Shown here: one piece after another, positions 43,095-54,214 of the stretch | How the letters are laid out: every line of letters begins with the position of its first letter | How positions within the stretch are numbered: the stretch's first letter is position 1 | Assembly: GCA_021771755.1 (NCBI GenBank) | Contig: JAETOL010000001.1 | Coordinates: forward strand, 62,001-126,000 | Direction: 5' to 3' | Origin: Lachnospiraceae bacterium | GTDB taxonomy: Bacteria > Bacillota > Clostridia > Lachnospirales > Lachnospiraceae | DNA: 64,000 nt | Notes under the pieces: model-generated | The model's database searches: none | What the model saw: only the letters and a program-made list of their open reading frames with translations | What the model was told of the DNA's origin: nothing | Position numbers and translations under genes: made by a program

Positions 43095-44084
43095 CTACTC
43101 ATCCATTCTTGCCATGATCTCGGCATATTTTCCCGTCCCCACTGCAACCACATTCATGGCATTCTGTACGGTCAGTGTATTTACGCCTGTCTTCTGTTCT
43201 ATCAACACGTCCATACCTCTTAGAAGAGCCCCTCCTCCGGTCAGGACGATTCCCCGATCCACAATATCAGCTGCCAGCTCCGGAGGAGTTTTTTCCAGAA
43301 CTCCATGTACCGTTTCCACAATCTGTCCGGTGGCATCTCTAAGAGCTGCCCGCACCTCCTCAGAAGTCAGTTTTACCTGCTTGGGAAGTCCGGTCATAAT
43401 ATTCCTGCCTTTTACCTCCAGCACCTGAGGGTTGGCCTCCTCCACAGCTGTTCCGATCTTGATCTTAATCTCTTCCGCCATATCCTCACCGATAAAAAGA
43501 CTATGTGTCTTTCGGACATACTCCAGGATTGCCTGGTCAAAAGCATCTCCTGCAACTTTTACGGAAGCAGAAACAACCACTCCTCCAAGAGAGATCACCG
43601 CAACATCCGTTGTACCGCCTCCAATATCCACGATCAGATTTCCAAAAGGCTTTGTCACATCTACACCAGAACCGATAGCTCCCGCAATAGGCTCATCTAC
43701 CAGAAATACCTGACGGGCACCTGCCTGATACGTAACCTCTTCTACTGCTTTTCTCTCAATTTCCGTAATCCCGCTCGGGACACAGATGCTGATACGCGGT
43801 TTGCGAAAAGCTCTGCTTCCCATCGCCTTAGTGATAAAATATTTCAGCATTTTTTCTGTTACATTAAAATCAACGATCACACCCTGTCGAATCGGACGAA
43901 TCACTTCCATATTGGAAGTCACATGACCAGCCATCTGACGGGCCTCTTCACCTATGGCTCTGATCTTTTCTGTATCTTTATCGTATATCACTATAGAAGG
44001 TTCCTGGAGCACAAGTCCTTTCCCGGTTGAATAAACCAGACAATTTTTTGTTCCCAGATCGATACCAATGTCACTTACAGGCAT
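43095..44084 (-). CDS. mreB: MreB/Mbl-family cell-shape protein
   Basis: An actin-like ATPase that polymerises on the membrane and directs lateral wall synthesis. 329 residues with SDIGIDLGTKNCLVYSTGKG at the start (phosphate 1), NLIVDIGGGTTDVAVISLGG near 160 (phosphate 2), and GIVLTGGGALLRGMDVLIE near 285 (adenosine). The family is certain; whether it is MreB, Mbl or MreBH cannot be separated by eye. It is not next to mreC/mreD, which suggests the Mbl-like type. Confidence 0.93.
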   Translation of the reverse strand: MPVSDIGIDLGTKNCLVYSTGKGLVLQEPSIVIYDKDTEKIRAIGEEARQMAGHVTSNMEVIRPIRQGVIVDFNVTEKMLKYFITKAMGSRAFRKPRISICVPSGITEIERKAVEEVTYQAGARQVFLVDEPIAGAIGSGVDVTKPFGNLIVDIGGGTTDVAVISLGGVVVSASVKVAGDAFDQAILEYVRKTHSLFIGEDMAEEIKIKIGTAVEEANPQVLEVKGRNIMTGLPKQVKLTSEEVRAALRDATGQIVETVHGVLEKTPPELAADIVDRGIVLTGGGALLRGMDVLIEQKTGVNTLTVQNAMNVVAVGTGKYAEIMARMDE

Positions 44085-44154
44085 AATGCCCTCCTTTCTG
44101 ACCGTCTTCTGCCATCCTGATTCTGCAGAAAAATCTATTTTCCTGTTCTTTGTC

Positions 44155-46995
44155 TTAATTCAGATATTTTGCCACATACTGACCGGTATAGGATTCCGGT
44201 ACCTTTGCAATCTCTTCCGGTGTTCCTCTGGCGATGACAGTACCTCCTCTGTCTCCTCCTTCCGGCCCCATATCTATGATGTAATCCGCCGTTTTTATCA
44301 CGTCAAGATTGTGTTCGATCACAACCACCGTATTGCCGCCCTCTGCCAGTCTTTTCAAAATATCCACCAGCTTATGGACGTCTGCAAAATGAAGACCGGT
44401 TGTGGGTTCGTCCAGAATATAAATCGTCTTTCCGGTACTTCTCCGGCTCAGTTCTGAGGCGAGCTTGATACGCTGTGCTTCTCCGCCGGAAAGCTCTGTG
44501 GAAGGCTGTCCCAGACGGATATAGGAAAGTCCTACATCGTAAAGCGTCTGGATCTTTCTGCGGATAGAAGGAATGTTTTCAAAAAATGTAAGCGCTTCTT
44601 CCACTGTCATATTCAGCACATCATAAATATTCTTATCTTTATATTTTACCTCAAGCGTTTCACGATTATATCGTTTTCCCTTACATACTTCGCACGGAAC
44701 ATAAACGTCTGATAAAAAATGCATTTCGATCTTGATGATTCCGTCGCCGCTGCAGGCCTCACATCGTCCGCCTTTTACATTAAAACTGAACCGGCCTTTT
44801 TTATATCCTCGTGCCTTTGCATCTGCAGTAGAGGCAAAAAGATCTCGTATCTGATCGAAAACACCGGTATATGTGGCAGGATTGGATCTGGGCGTTCTGC
44901 CTATTGGCGACTGATCAATACTGATCACTTTATCAAGCGCATCCATTCCAAGTATCTCTTTATGCTTTCCCGGAATGATCCTTGCACGATTCAGATCCCT
45001 TGCCAGCGTTTTATAAAGAACTTCATTGATCAGGGAGCTTTTTCCCGATCCGCTGACACCTGTAATACAAGTCATGATCCCCAGCGGAATATCCACATTT
45101 ACATTCTTCAGATTGTTTTCCGAAGCACCGCGGATCTTCAGCCATCCCGAAGGCTTCTTTCTCTCAGATGGTACAGGAATGCTGTATTTGCCGCTAAGAT
45201 AAGCACCTGTAATGGAACTTTCATTTTTCATCAGATCCTCTGCGGTTCCCATGGCAACCAGTTTTCCACCATGTTCTCCGGCTCCCGGCCCGATATCCAC
45301 CACACAGTCTGCCGCACGCATGGTATCTTCATCATGTTCCACAACAATCAGGCTGTTTCCAAGATCTCTCAGGCGCATCAGCGCCTTCAGCAGTTTGTCA
45401 TTGTCTCTCTGATGCAGTCCAATACTTGGCTCGTCCAGGATATAGGCTACTCCTACCAGACCAGAACCTATCTGCGTGGCAAGACGGATTCTCTGCGCTT
45501 CTCCACCGGAAAGCGTAGAGGTTGCTCTTCCAAGAGAAAGGTAATCCAATCCTACCTCTGCAAGAAATCCTACTCTTGCACGAATTTCTTTCAGAATCTG
45601 CCTGCCGATCAGTTCCTGCTGTTCTGTCAGCTTCAATTCTTCAAGAAATTTTTTCAGATTTTCTATAGAAAGGGCTGTCAGCTCATAAATATTTTTATCC
45701 CCTACGGTAACAGCCAGCGCTTCCTTTTTCAAACGCTGTCCTTTACATGTTTTACACGGTGTGATCCGCATAAAAGATTCATATTCCTGTTTCATGGCAT
45801 CTGATCCAGTTTCCCGGTATCTCTGTTCCACATTTTTGATCAGTCCAGGAAACGCCACGTCATAGACACCCTCGCCTCTCTGTCCTTTATAATACACCTT
45901 TACAGAATGACCGTCTGTTCCATGAAGCAGCACATCCTTAACCTTCTGCGGATAATCCTGAAAAGGCGTGTCCAGACTAAACTGATATTCTTTTGCAAGC
46001 GCATCCAGAATCGCTCTGGTAAAACTCCCTTTATCTGTACAGGACTGCCATCCGATTACCGCAATAGCGCCCTGCTGGATACTCAAAGATTTGTCTGGTA
46101 TCATCAGATCCTCATCAAATTCCATTTTATACCCCAGACCAAAACAATCCGGGCAGGCGCCAAAGGGATTATTAAAAGAAAAGCTTCGCGGTTCAATCTC
46201 ATCAATACTAATCTGACAATCCGGACAGGAAAAACTCTGGCTGAAGGTCAGAACATTTCCGTCCATTGTATCAACCATCAAAAGACCGTCTGCAAGATCA
46301 AGGACCGTCTCAATAGAATCCGCCAGCCTCTTCTCGATCCCCGGCTTTACCACCAGACGGTCAACAATGATTTCGATATTATGTTTGATGTTTTTGTCCA
46401 GTTTGATTTCTTCAGATAATTCATACAAACTTCCGTCTATCTGCACACGAACATAGCCGCTTCTTTTTGCATGGTCAAGAAGCTTCGCATGCGTTCCCTT
46501 ACGTCCTCTGACCACAGGCGCCAGCAGCTGTATCCTTGTACGTTCCGGGAGAGACATGATATGGTCCACCATTTGATCTACGGTCTGCTTTTTAATCTCC
46601 TTGCCGCATTTCGGACAATGTGGAATTCCGATCCGGGCATACAGCAAACGCATATAATCATAAATTTCTGTTACCGTACCTACGGTGGAGCGAGGATTTC
46701 GATTGGTAGATTTCTGATCAATAGAAATTGCAGGAGGAAGTCCTTCGATCATCTCCACATCCGGTTTTTCCATCTGACCAAGGAACTGTCTCGCATAAGA
46801 AGAAAGGGATTCCATATAACGTCTCTGTCCCTCTGCATAGATTGTATCAAATGCCAGAGAAGATTTACCTGATCCGCTGACACCTGTAAGAACTACAAAC
46901 TCATCTCTTGGAATATCTACACTCAGGTTTTTCAGATTATTTACATTTGCTCCACGGATTTTGATAAACTTTTTTCCGGTGTTATGTTCAGCCAT
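44155..46995 (-). CDS. uvrA: Excinuclease ABC subunit UvrA
   Basis: The damage-recognition ATPase of nucleotide excision repair. 946 residues with two ABC modules: Walker [15 protein letters not shown] near residue 40 and [14 protein letters not shown] near 645, [12 protein letters not shown] and [12 protein letters not shown] signatures, and zinc-binding CPDC/CPDCFG and CEACSGDG...CEVCKGKRY clusters. Length is normal. It stands 70 bases upstream of mreB and 27 downstream of hemW. The uvrB partner is not in the window. Confidence 0.98.
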   Translation of the reverse strand: MAEHNTGKKFIKIRGANVNNLKNLSVDIPRDEFVVLTGVSGSGKSSLAFDTIYAEGQRRYMESLSSYARQFLGQMEKPDVEMIEGLPPAISIDQKSTNRNPRSTVGTVTEIYDYMRLLYARIGIPHCPKCGKEIKKQTVDQMVDHIMSLPERTRIQLLAPVVRGRKGTHAKLLDHAKRSGYVRVQIDGSLYELSEEIKLDKNIKHNIEIIVDRLVVKPGIEKRLADSIETVLDLADGLLMVDTMDGNVLTFSQSFSCPDCQISIDEIEPRSFSFNNPFGACPDCFGLGYKMEFDEDLMIPDKSLSIQQGAIAVIGWQSCTDKGSFTRAILDALAKEYQFSLDTPFQDYPQKVKDVLLHGTDGHSVKVYYKGQRGEGVYDVAFPGLIKNVEQRYRETGSDAMKQEYESFMRITPCKTCKGQRLKKEALAVTVGDKNIYELTALSIENLKKFLEELKLTEQQELIGRQILKEIRARVGFLAEVGLDYLSLGRATSTLSGGEAQRIRLATQIGSGLVGVAYILDEPSIGLHQRDNDKLLKALMRLRDLGNSLIVVEHDEDTMRAADCVVDIGPGAGEHGGKLVAMGTAEDLMKNESSITGAYLSGKYSIPVPSERKKPSGWLKIRGASENNLKNVNVDIPLGIMTCITGVSGSGKSSLINEVLYKTLARDLNRARIIPGKHKEILGMDALDKVISIDQSPIGRTPRSNPATYTGVFDQIRDLFASTADAKARGYKKGRFSFNVKGGRCEACSGDGIIKIEMHFLSDVYVPCEVCKGKRYNRETLEVKYKDKNIYDVLNMTVEEALTFFENIPSIRRKIQTLYDVGLSYIRLGQPSTELSGGEAQRIKLASELSRRSTGKTIYILDEPTTGLHFADVHKLVDILKRLAEGGNTVVVIEHNLDVIKTADYIIDMGPEGGDRGGTVIARGTPEEIAKVPESYTGQYVAKYLN

Positions 46996-47022
46996 TTATT
47001 CCTCCATTTTCTTTCCTGTATA

Positions 47023-48180
47023 TCAATCCTGCAGAAAATCTGCCAGAATCTGGTTGCTCACATGGATGCCCTGACGGGTAAAGCGCCAGAAATCCTTATT
47101 TTTTTCCATAAATCCCATGGATCTGTATTTTTCCAGTACTTCTCCATAGACCTCACCCATAGAAGCCGCAAAGTTTTTATAAAATCCGGCTTCTGATACG
47201 CCTTCCGTCATCCGAAGTCCCAGGAACATAAATTCCTCCTCCTGTTCCTTCACAGACAACATCGTTTCATTTTTCCGTATTTTTTCCGGACAGCCGCTCC
47301 ACTGCAGATATTCCTGCATATTCTCCGTATTATGAAACCGAAATCCGGCTCTGCAGTCTTTCCAGGGCATCAACGAAGCTGCACCCAGCCCCAGTCCCAG
47401 ATATTCTGTCCGCTTCCAATATCCGGAATTATGTCTGCATGCATATCCGTCCCTGGCATAATTCGATATCTCATACTGGCTGTATCCATACTCTTTTAAA
47501 ATCCTGGAGGTATCCTCATACATTTCATATTCTGTGTCCTCATCCGGAAGATCCAGCTCTTTTTCTGCAAAGGGAGTTCCTTCTTCTATAATCAGACTAT
47601 AAGCAGAAATATGCTCCGGTTTCAGTTCCGCCACTGTTCTGAGATTATACTCCCAGCCTTTTCTGGTCTGGCCCGGAACTGCAAATATAAGATCCACATT
47701 GATATTATCAAAACCTGCTTTGCGGGCAAATTCATAGCTCTCCAGAAATTCCTCAAACGTATGGATTCGTCCCAGCATACGGAGTTCCTCATTATCTGCA
47801 GACTGAAGTCCCAGGCTCAGTCTGTTGATTCCGGATTCTCTGTAAGACTTCAGCTTCTGCAGAGTCAGAGTTCCCGGATTTGCTTCGATCGTAACCTCCG
47901 CATCATCCGAAAAAACGAATTTTTCTTTCAGTTCCTTCATGATATCACTGATATCTGATGCATCCAGCAGCGAAGGGGTTCCGCCTCCAATAAATACCGA
48001 AACAACTTCCCGGTCAGAAGCATCCCCGCTTCCCTGTATTTCTTTCAAAAGAGCCTGCACATACGATTTCTGTGTTTCCTTCCCTGCCGGTCCGGAAAGA
48101 AAATCGCAGTATTCACATTTTCTCACACAGAAAGGGATATGGACATATAGTTCCAAAGGGATTCTTTTTTTATTCCTCAT
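47023..48180 (-). CDS. hemW: HemW, radical-SAM heme chaperone
   Basis: 385 residues. The iron-sulfur cluster motif is CVRKCEYCDF at about residues 18-27, followed by the family signature FIGGGTPSLLDA, EANPGTLT, NRLSLGLQSADNEELRMLGRIH and AYSLIIEEGTPF. The HemW C-terminus includes FMFLGLRMTEGVS. It resembles coproporphyrinogen oxidase HemN, but the CX3CX2C motif and size are HemW-type. HemW genes next to lepA are common in Firmicutes, and lepA lies just upstream here with a lipoprotein gene between. Confidence 0.93.
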   Translation of the reverse strand: MRNKKRIPLELYVHIPFCVRKCEYCDFLSGPAGKETQKSYVQALLKEIQGSGDASDREVVSVFIGGGTPSLLDASDISDIMKELKEKFVFSDDAEVTIEANPGTLTLQKLKSYRESGINRLSLGLQSADNEELRMLGRIHTFEEFLESYEFARKAGFDNINVDLIFAVPGQTRKGWEYNLRTVAELKPEHISAYSLIIEEGTPFAEKELDLPDEDTEYEMYEDTSRILKEYGYSQYEISNYARDGYACRHNSGYWKRTEYLGLGLGAASLMPWKDCRAGFRFHNTENMQEYLQWSGCPEKIRKNETMLSVKEQEEEFMFLGLRMTEGVSEAGFYKNFAASMGEVYGEVLEKYRSMGFMEKNKDFWRFTRQGIHVSNQILADFLQD

Positions 48181-48421
48181 TTGAACTTCCCTGCTTTGTC
48201 AGATATTCATTTACCATCGTGATATTTCCATTTGTCACTACAGCATCCTGGTTTACTTCTTCCGGCTTTGGGGTAGGAGAAGGCTCTGGTGTGATACTGA
48301 TCTTCAAAACCTGCTCTGCTGCCGGATCTTTTTTCTTCTTTCCACAGCCACAGCCGGACAAAAAAGCACAAAACATCAGAACGGAAAGGACTGTTATTTT
48401 TTTTGCTGTAATTTTTTTCAT
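48170..48421 (-). CDS. Small lipoprotein of unknown function
   Basis: 83 residues. A basic start (MKKITAKKIT), hydrophobic core and lipobox LSGC put an acylated Cys at about residue 24, followed by GCGKKKKD and a Pro/Glu-rich tail (TPEPSPTPKPEEV). It overlaps hemW by 11 bases and follows lepA by 33. No domain is recognised. The CGCGKKK pattern after the lipobox is typical of short Lachnospiraceae lipoproteins, though this is an impression and not a family assignment. Confidence 0.75.
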   Translation of the reverse strand: MKKITAKKITVLSVLMFCAFLSGCGCGKKKKDPAAEQVLKISITPEPSPTPKPEEVNQDAVVTNGNITMVNEYLTKQGSSNEE

Positions 48422-48454
48422 TTTTTAATACCCTCTTTATCCATCAGGGACTGC

Positions 48455-50263
48455 TTACTTTTCATCAAGTTTAAGAACACTCATAAACGCTTTCTGCGGA
48501 ATCTCTACGTTTCCTACCTGACGCATACGTTTTTTACCTTCCTTCTGTTTTTCAAGAAGTTTCTTCTTACGGCTGATATCACCGCCATAGCACTTAGCAA
48601 GCACATCCTTACGCATAGCTCTGACAGTCTCTCTGGCAATGATCTTGCTTCCGACTGCTGCCTGAATGGGAATTTCAAAAAGCTGTCTGGGGATTTCCTC
48701 TTTCAGCTTCTCACACATTTTCCTTCCTCTTTCATAGGCTGTTTCCGCATGTACAATAAAGGAAAGAGCATCCACTTCTTCCTTATTTACAAGGATATCC
48801 AATTTCACAAGCTCACTGCGTTCATAGCCGCAAAGATCATAATCCAGTGAAGCATAACCCCTGGAGCGTGATTTAAGAGCATCAAAAAAGTCATAAATAA
48901 TCTCATTAAGCGGAAGCTTATATTTCAGAAGAGCACGAGTTTCTTCCATATAATCCATACCAATATACTGTCCGCGGCGTTCCTGACAGAGATCCATAAT
49001 AGCGCCGATAAATTCTGTGGTCACCATAATCTCGGCATTGACCATAGGCTCTTCCATATATTCAATTTCCGAAGGATCCGGCAGATTGGAAGGATTCGTA
49101 AGCTCGATCATATCTCCGTTGGTCTTATATACTTTATAAATAACACCCGGCGCCGTGGTTACAAGATCAAGGTTATATTCTCTCTCCAGTCTTTCCTGAA
49201 TGATCTCCAGATGGAGAAGCCCCAGAAATCCACAGCGGAAACCAAATCCAAGAGCTACTGATGTCTCCGGTTCATAGAAAAGGGAAGCATCGTTCAGCTG
49301 AAGCTTCTCCAGAGCATCACGAAGATCTCCATATTTCGCTCCGTCTGCCGGATAAAGTCCACAATAAACCATGGGCTGTACTTTCTTATAACCCGGAAGG
49401 GCTTCTGCACACGAATTTGCCACATCCGTCACCGTATCACCCACACGAGTATCACTGACATTTTTAATACTTGCGGTAAAGTATCCTACCATACCTGCGC
49501 TCAACTCGTCACAGGGAATAAAACGTCCCGCTCCAAAGTATCCTACTTCTACTACTTCTGCAGTAAAACCAGTTGCCATCATCTTAACGGTCGTTCCTTT
49601 TGTTACCCTTCCGTCCATCAGCCTGCAGAATACAATCACTCCTTTATAGGAGTCATAAACGGAGTCAAAGATCAGAGCCTTCAGCGGGGCATCCGGATCC
49701 CCGTGCGGAGCCGGGATCTTTTCCACGATCTGTTCCAGTACATCCTCAATGTTCAAGCCTGTCTTAGCAGAGATCTGTGGGGCATCCTGTGCTTCCAGTC
49801 CAATCACATCCTCGATCTCATTAATTACACGATCCGGCTCTGCACTTGGGAGATCAATCTTATTGATCACAGGAAGTACATCAAGATTATGCTCCAACGC
49901 CAGATATACATTTGCCAGAGTCTGTGCTTCAATACCCTGTGCCGCATCTACAACAAGGATTGCACCGTCACAGGCAGCAAGGCTTCTGGATACCTCGTAG
50001 TTAAAATCCACATGTCCCGGGGTATCGATCAGATTAAAAATATATTCTTCCCCATCTTTTGCTCTATATACAATACGAACCGCCTGAGACTTGATCGTGA
50101 TCCCACGCTCACGCTCCAGATCCATATTATCCAGAATCTGGGACTGCATCTCCCTCTGGGTCAGAAGCCCTGTTTTTTCAATAATACGGTCAGCCAGTGT
50201 AGACTTCCCGTGGTCGATATGTGCAATAATGCAGAAATTTCGAATCTTGCTCTGATCTGTCAT
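48455..50263 (-). CDS. lepA: Elongation factor 4 (LepA), back-translocating GTPase
   Basis: 602 residues, the standard length. The G domain has [14 protein letters not shown] (residues 14-27), DTPGHVDF and NKIDLP, then EF-G-like domains II, III and V, and the LepA-specific C-terminus ([53 protein letters not shown]). It acts on ribosomes under ionic stress. An extended -10 promoter lies about 90 bases upstream. Confidence 0.98.
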   Translation of the reverse strand: MTDQSKIRNFCIIAHIDHGKSTLADRIIEKTGLLTQREMQSQILDNMDLERERGITIKSQAVRIVYRAKDGEEYIFNLIDTPGHVDFNYEVSRSLAACDGAILVVDAAQGIEAQTLANVYLALEHNLDVLPVINKIDLPSAEPDRVINEIEDVIGLEAQDAPQISAKTGLNIEDVLEQIVEKIPAPHGDPDAPLKALIFDSVYDSYKGVIVFCRLMDGRVTKGTTVKMMATGFTAEVVEVGYFGAGRFIPCDELSAGMVGYFTASIKNVSDTRVGDTVTDVANSCAEALPGYKKVQPMVYCGLYPADGAKYGDLRDALEKLQLNDASLFYEPETSVALGFGFRCGFLGLLHLEIIQERLEREYNLDLVTTAPGVIYKVYKTNGDMIELTNPSNLPDPSEIEYMEEPMVNAEIMVTTEFIGAIMDLCQERRGQYIGMDYMEETRALLKYKLPLNEIIYDFFDALKSRSRGYASLDYDLCGYERSELVKLDILVNKEEVDALSFIVHAETAYERGRKMCEKLKEEIPRQLFEIPIQAAVGSKIIARETVRAMRKDVLAKCYGGDISRKKKLLEKQKEGKKRMRQVGNVEIPQKAFMSVLKLDEK

Positions 50264-50351
50264 TCCGCAGTCTTCCTCCTCTTATTTACTGTATGTTTTG
50301 CTGCTGTTCCCTCCGTCACAGCAGCCATGTTTTCGTGGCATTCGTGCCTCA

Positions 50352-50360
50352 TTATAGCAT
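50352..50360 (-). promoter_or_regulatory. Extended -10 promoter upstream of lepA
   Basis: Minus strand: TGCTATAAT (TG at 50360-50359, TATAAT at 50357-50352), about 90 bases before lepA. No good -35 box is seen at 17 bases, which suits an extended -10 type. The 348-base gap 50264-50611 otherwise holds only the terminator at 50529-50581. Confidence 0.55.
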
Positions 50361-50528
50361 AGGTATCTGTCTTAAGTCCATACATCCTATCGGGTTTCCC
50401 TATGTCCCAGCACTGTTTTCAAAATGTTTTTCCTATCTGTTTTCATTATACAAACGTATGTTCCAGCTTTCAAGCCCGTTTTTTTATTTTATCCAAAAAA
50501 CTTTCGACAAACTCCTGTCTGCTGTGGA

Positions 50529-50581
50529 CAAAAAAGGAGACAAACTCCCAAAGGCACAGTGCCTCTGACCTGTCTGTCTCC
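50529..50581 (-). terminator. Terminator of the sugar-uptake operon
   Basis: Minus strand: GGAGACA (50581-50575) pairs with TGTCTCC (50542-50536), with an inner AGAGGCAC/GTGCCT-type stem, followed by a T-run (50535-50531). It lies about 30 bases after the ROK kinase stop codon and ends the ~11-kb operon. Confidence 0.75.
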
Positions 50582-50611
50582 TGTCATTGTAGATAAACCT
50601 TTTGTTTTATC

Positions 50612-51568
50612 TTATTCCATATCTTTGTTTTTTTCCTGATAGATTAGTCTTGCTCCACCATAAATCCCTGCCTCACTTCCCAATGAAGCCAGCCTGAATT
50701 CTATATTTTCACATGGAGGATAGGCATATTTATGGTAATACTTTTCAACATAATCCAAAATAATATTTCCTGCCATTGATACCCCTCCACCAATAACGAT
50801 TCGCTCAGGATTTATAATACAGGCACTTGCCGCCAAAGCCTTTCCAAGATAGTATCCAAACTTTTCCACAATCTGAACTGCCAGAGAATCCTGTTTACGG
50901 ACTGCATCAAATACAATGCGTGCAGACATTTCCTGTCCTCGTAGAATAGAATCTTCTGCAGACTCTTCCAGCGCCCGTTGTCCCATCCAGCAAATACCCG
51001 TAGCTGAGGCAAACTGTTCCAGGCATCCGTATTTTCCACAATTGCACTGTTTTGTCATATGGTCTTCCACATGCATATGGCCTATCTCTCCTGCCGCACC
51101 TGATACCCCAGAAAGTATTTTATCATTGATCACTATACCGCATCCAATTCCTGTTCCTAATGTAACAAAAAGCATGCTGTGACAATTTTTCCCACTTCCC
51201 TTCCATATTTCTCCCAAAGCAGCCAGATTGGCATCGTTTTCTACTTTTACCTGGATCCCAGTAAGATTTTTCATTTCTCTGGCAACCGCTTTCCTGCCCC
51301 ATCCCAGATTTTCTGCATGCAAAACAGTTCCATCTTCTATTACCAGACCTGGCACACCTATTCCCGCTCCAACAATCTGTTCGCGTCCAAGTCCCCATAT
51401 CGTAAAATTCTTTTCCAGAGAAACGGCAATGTCTTTCAGAATATTTTTTCCTTTTTCCTGTATTCGTGTTGGAATACTCCACTTTTTCAGAAGTATTCCT
51501 TCCATGTCAAATAATCCAAATTTTACTGAGGTGCCTCCTATATCAATTCCCAAACACCAGTTTTTCAT
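50612..51568 (-). CDS. ROK-family sugar kinase (glucokinase-like)
   Basis: 318 residues from ATG 51568 with GAGGGGG just upstream. The phosphate loop is LGIDIGGTSVKFGLF. VENDANLAALGE, TLGTGIGCGI, GEIGHMHVED and the ROK zinc motif CNCGKYGCLEQFAS follow, so the ATP and metal sites are intact. It should phosphorylate the free sugar released by the operon's enzymes, most likely glucose or a near relative. It is the last gene of the operon, after the permease. Confidence 0.9.
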   Translation of the reverse strand: MKNWCLGIDIGGTSVKFGLFDMEGILLKKWSIPTRIQEKGKNILKDIAVSLEKNFTIWGLGREQIVGAGIGVPGLVIEDGTVLHAENLGWGRKAVAREMKNLTGIQVKVENDANLAALGEIWKGSGKNCHSMLFVTLGTGIGCGIVINDKILSGVSGAAGEIGHMHVEDHMTKQCNCGKYGCLEQFASATGICWMGQRALEESAEDSILRGQEMSARIVFDAVRKQDSLAVQIVEKFGYYLGKALAASACIINPERIVIGGGVSMAGNIILDYVEKYYHKYAYPPCENIEFRLASLGSEAGIYGGARLIYQEKNKDME

Positions 51569-51597
51569 TACGCACCCCCTCTGCATACTGATTCTGA

Positions 51598-52641
51598 TCA
51601 GGCTTTTTCTTTTTTCTGAAGCAAAACTGCTATGATAATGATTGCTCCTTTGAATGCCTCACGTAAAAACGGCGGAACCCCCCATAGATTCAAAAGATTA
51701 TTCATGATTGCGATAGTCATAACACCCATGACTGTTCCCTGAATACTTCCTTTTCCTCCGGAAAAACTTGTACCTCCAACTACTACAGATGCAATGGCAT
51801 CCAATTCGTATCCCGCACCTGCATTGGCATAATCCATAGAACCGATACGAGCGATTGTAAGAGTTGCTGTCAAAGCCACAAGAAATCCCATAAGGATATA
51901 AACTTTGCATTTCACTTTATTTACATTCACACCAGAAAGTTTCGCTGTACGTTCATTACTTCCAACTGCGTATACCTGACGTCCAAATACTGTTTTCTGT
52001 GCTACAATGTAAAGAATAACTGCTGTAATGATCCAGTATATGATAGGAAGTATCATATAACCTCCTATCTCTGCATTTGCAAGCTTGCAGAATGGTGCAG
52101 GAACTTTTGGATTCACACTCTGCATAAAATGCTGGGTAACAGAACGAAAGATTTTCTGAGTTCCTAGTGTAACAATAAATGGTGGAATCATCCCCCACGA
52201 TACAAGCGATCCTGTAAATCCTCCCAGAACAAGTCCAACAAGAATTCCTGCTACGATTGCAATTAGATATGCTGGTACTCCGGTAATGCCAAATCTTGAA
52301 AGCGTTCCAATGGTATTTGCATCCATAATCACCATCATAACCGCACCAACTGCTACAAGTGTAGATCCCACAGCAAGATCAATACCTCCAGAAATAATAA
52401 CAAATGTCATGCCAAGAGAAATGATTCCAATACCTGCATTATTTCTCAACACATTCGTAAAATTTCTGATCCAGAGTTCTACACATTCACCAAAACTTTC
52501 ACAGGCAGAATAATTTAATGCCAAAGTCTGAAGAATGACCATAAAAAGCAATACCAGTCCAATGCTGAATAAGGAATTATTTTTCCACTGACTCACCAGC
52601 CAGCTCAGGACATTTTTGTTTTGTTTTTCTTTACCGTTCAT
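51598..52641 (-). CDS. Ribose-type sugar ABC transporter permease
   Basis: 347 residues with about nine to ten helices, RbsC/XylH family. Signatures seen: GIGIISLGMTFVIISGGIDLAVGS near residue 75, GGFTGSLVSWGMIPPFIVTLGT near 140 and a later GYELDAIASVVVGGTSFSGGKGSIQGTVMG near 285. Works with the two-domain ATPase encoded 15 bases upstream and the binding protein beyond. The substrate is not known. Confidence 0.93.
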   Translation of the reverse strand: MNGKEKQNKNVLSWLVSQWKNNSLFSIGLVLLFMVILQTLALNYSACESFGECVELWIRNFTNVLRNNAGIGIISLGMTFVIISGGIDLAVGSTLVAVGAVMMVIMDANTIGTLSRFGITGVPAYLIAIVAGILVGLVLGGFTGSLVSWGMIPPFIVTLGTQKIFRSVTQHFMQSVNPKVPAPFCKLANAEIGGYMILPIIYWIITAVILYIVAQKTVFGRQVYAVGSNERTAKLSGVNVNKVKCKVYILMGFLVALTATLTIARIGSMDYANAGAGYELDAIASVVVGGTSFSGGKGSIQGTVMGVMTIAIMNNLLNLWGVPPFLREAFKGAIIIIAVLLQKKEKA

Positions 52642-52656
52642 TACTTTCCCTCCTGA

Positions 52657-54141
52657 TTATTTGTGCCCGCCGGTTGCAAGCCTCATAATGGTTTCTTCTT
52701 TCATCTCATCTCCATGAAGCTCGTCCTGAATCGTACCGTGATACATAACCACTGCTCTGTTGCAGATTCGGATAATCTCCTGCGCCTCACTGGAGAGAAT
52801 TACAACTGCAATCCCTTGTTTTGCAAGCTCCAATATAATATTGTAGATATCTTCTTTTGCCCCTACATCCACTCCCTGAGTAGGATTATCCAGAATCAAT
52901 ACCTTAGGATTTGCCATCAGCCATTTCGCCAGTACTACTTTTTGCTGATTTCCTCCAGAAAGACTTCCGATTAAATCTGTACTTTTTCTTAACTTAATTC
53001 TAAGACTTTCTACAAACCCGTTAAATTCTTTCTTTTGCCTGATCTTGTCTATAATTCCATAACGCGTCATTTTAGGAAGTACTGCAATCGACGCGTTTTC
53101 CATAATATTCATATCCTTTATAATTCCATTTTCTTTACGGTCTCTGGGAACATATCCAATTCCCTGATTCATAGCCTGCTGCACACTGGAAATTTTACAT
53201 TCCTGTCCTTCCACAAATATCCGTCCACTGTATTCCGGCATACACCCAAATACTGTTTGGAACACTTCTGTTCTTCCGTCACCCAGAAGTCCCGTCACAC
53301 CAAGGATTTCCCCTTTGTGTACTGCCAAAGAAATATTTTTAAATTTCTTATCCAGCGACAGATTTTCCAGTCTTAATATCTCTTCTCCATATTCTCGTTG
53401 CTGACGAAGAGATTCTGTTCTTACTTCATGACCTACCATAAACTTTGCCAGTTCATTAATACTGGTATCACACACATTTCCATGAGCCACCATCTGACCG
53501 TCCCGCAGAACAGTATAACGATCACAAAATTCCATAACCTCACGTAATTTATGTGAGATGAACACAATCCCTACTCCTTGTTTTTTCAGAGTCCGCATCA
53601 TAGTAAACACATGCTCAATCTCTGGCTCTGTCAGTGATGTAGTCGGTTCATCCATAATGATCAGCCTGGCATTCATCATCAGTGCACGTGCAATTTCTAC
53701 AATCTGTTTATAAGATGCATCCAAATCTCTGACCATTGTTTTCGGATCAATATCTACTTCTATTCGTTCAAATACTTTTTTCGTCTCCTCACACATTGCA
53801 TCAATGTCCAGAAGACCATTTTTCTTTTTAATTTCTCTGCTGATAAACATATTTTCGTATACAGCAAGATCATTGATCAGGTTCAGTTCCTGATGAATAA
53901 ATCCAACACCTGCATTCAAGGAATCCAGCGGAGTCGCAAATTCAACCAGCCTGTCATCAATGGAAATCGTTCCCTGATCCGCCTGCAGAACACCACCAAG
54001 TATATTCATAAGTGTGGATTTTCCTGCTCCATTTTCACCTAACAGCGCGCAGATCTCACCACCGGAAAGCGAAAAATCAATTCCCTGCAGTACATTGTTT
54101 GCGCCAAAAGATTTTGTAATCCCTTTCATCTTCAGATTCAT
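52657..54141 (-). CDS. Ribose-type sugar ABC transporter, two-domain ATPase
   Basis: 494 residues with two ABC domains, RbsA/MglA style. The first has Walker A GENGAGKSTLMNILGG near residue 35 and Walker B LIIMDEPTTSLTEPE. The second is degenerate, as usual for the family: the normal Walker A position reads GLLGDGRTEVFQTVFG, while LSGGNQQKVVLAKWL and VLILDNPTQGVDVGAK remain. It energises uptake through the next permease. A perfect palindrome lies between it and the binding-protein gene. Confidence 0.94.
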   Translation of the reverse strand: MNLKMKGITKSFGANNVLQGIDFSLSGGEICALLGENGAGKSTLMNILGGVLQADQGTISIDDRLVEFATPLDSLNAGVGFIHQELNLINDLAVYENMFISREIKKKNGLLDIDAMCEETKKVFERIEVDIDPKTMVRDLDASYKQIVEIARALMMNARLIIMDEPTTSLTEPEIEHVFTMMRTLKKQGVGIVFISHKLREVMEFCDRYTVLRDGQMVAHGNVCDTSINELAKFMVGHEVRTESLRQQREYGEEILRLENLSLDKKFKNISLAVHKGEILGVTGLLGDGRTEVFQTVFGCMPEYSGRIFVEGQECKISSVQQAMNQGIGYVPRDRKENGIIKDMNIMENASIAVLPKMTRYGIIDKIRQKKEFNGFVESLRIKLRKSTDLIGSLSGGNQQKVVLAKWLMANPKVLILDNPTQGVDVGAKEDIYNIILELAKQGIAVVILSSEAQEIIRICNRAVVMYHGTIQDELHGDEMKEETIMRLATGGHK

Positions 54142-54170
54142 ATCTGACCTCCAGCTTTCCTTTCAAACAA

Positions 54171-54192
54171 GGCTGCCGTATATACGGCAGCC
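54171..54192. promoter_or_regulatory. Perfect palindromic stem after the binding-protein gene
   Basis: GGCTGCCGTAT and its exact complement give a 22-base palindrome in the 73-base gap between the solute-binding and ATPase genes. The next bases on the minus strand are TTGTTTG, a weak T-tract. Such intercistronic stems often stabilise the binding-protein mRNA and thin out downstream transcription. Confidence 0.6.
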
Positions 54193-54214
54193 CTTCCAAA
54201 TTTCATCATACTTA

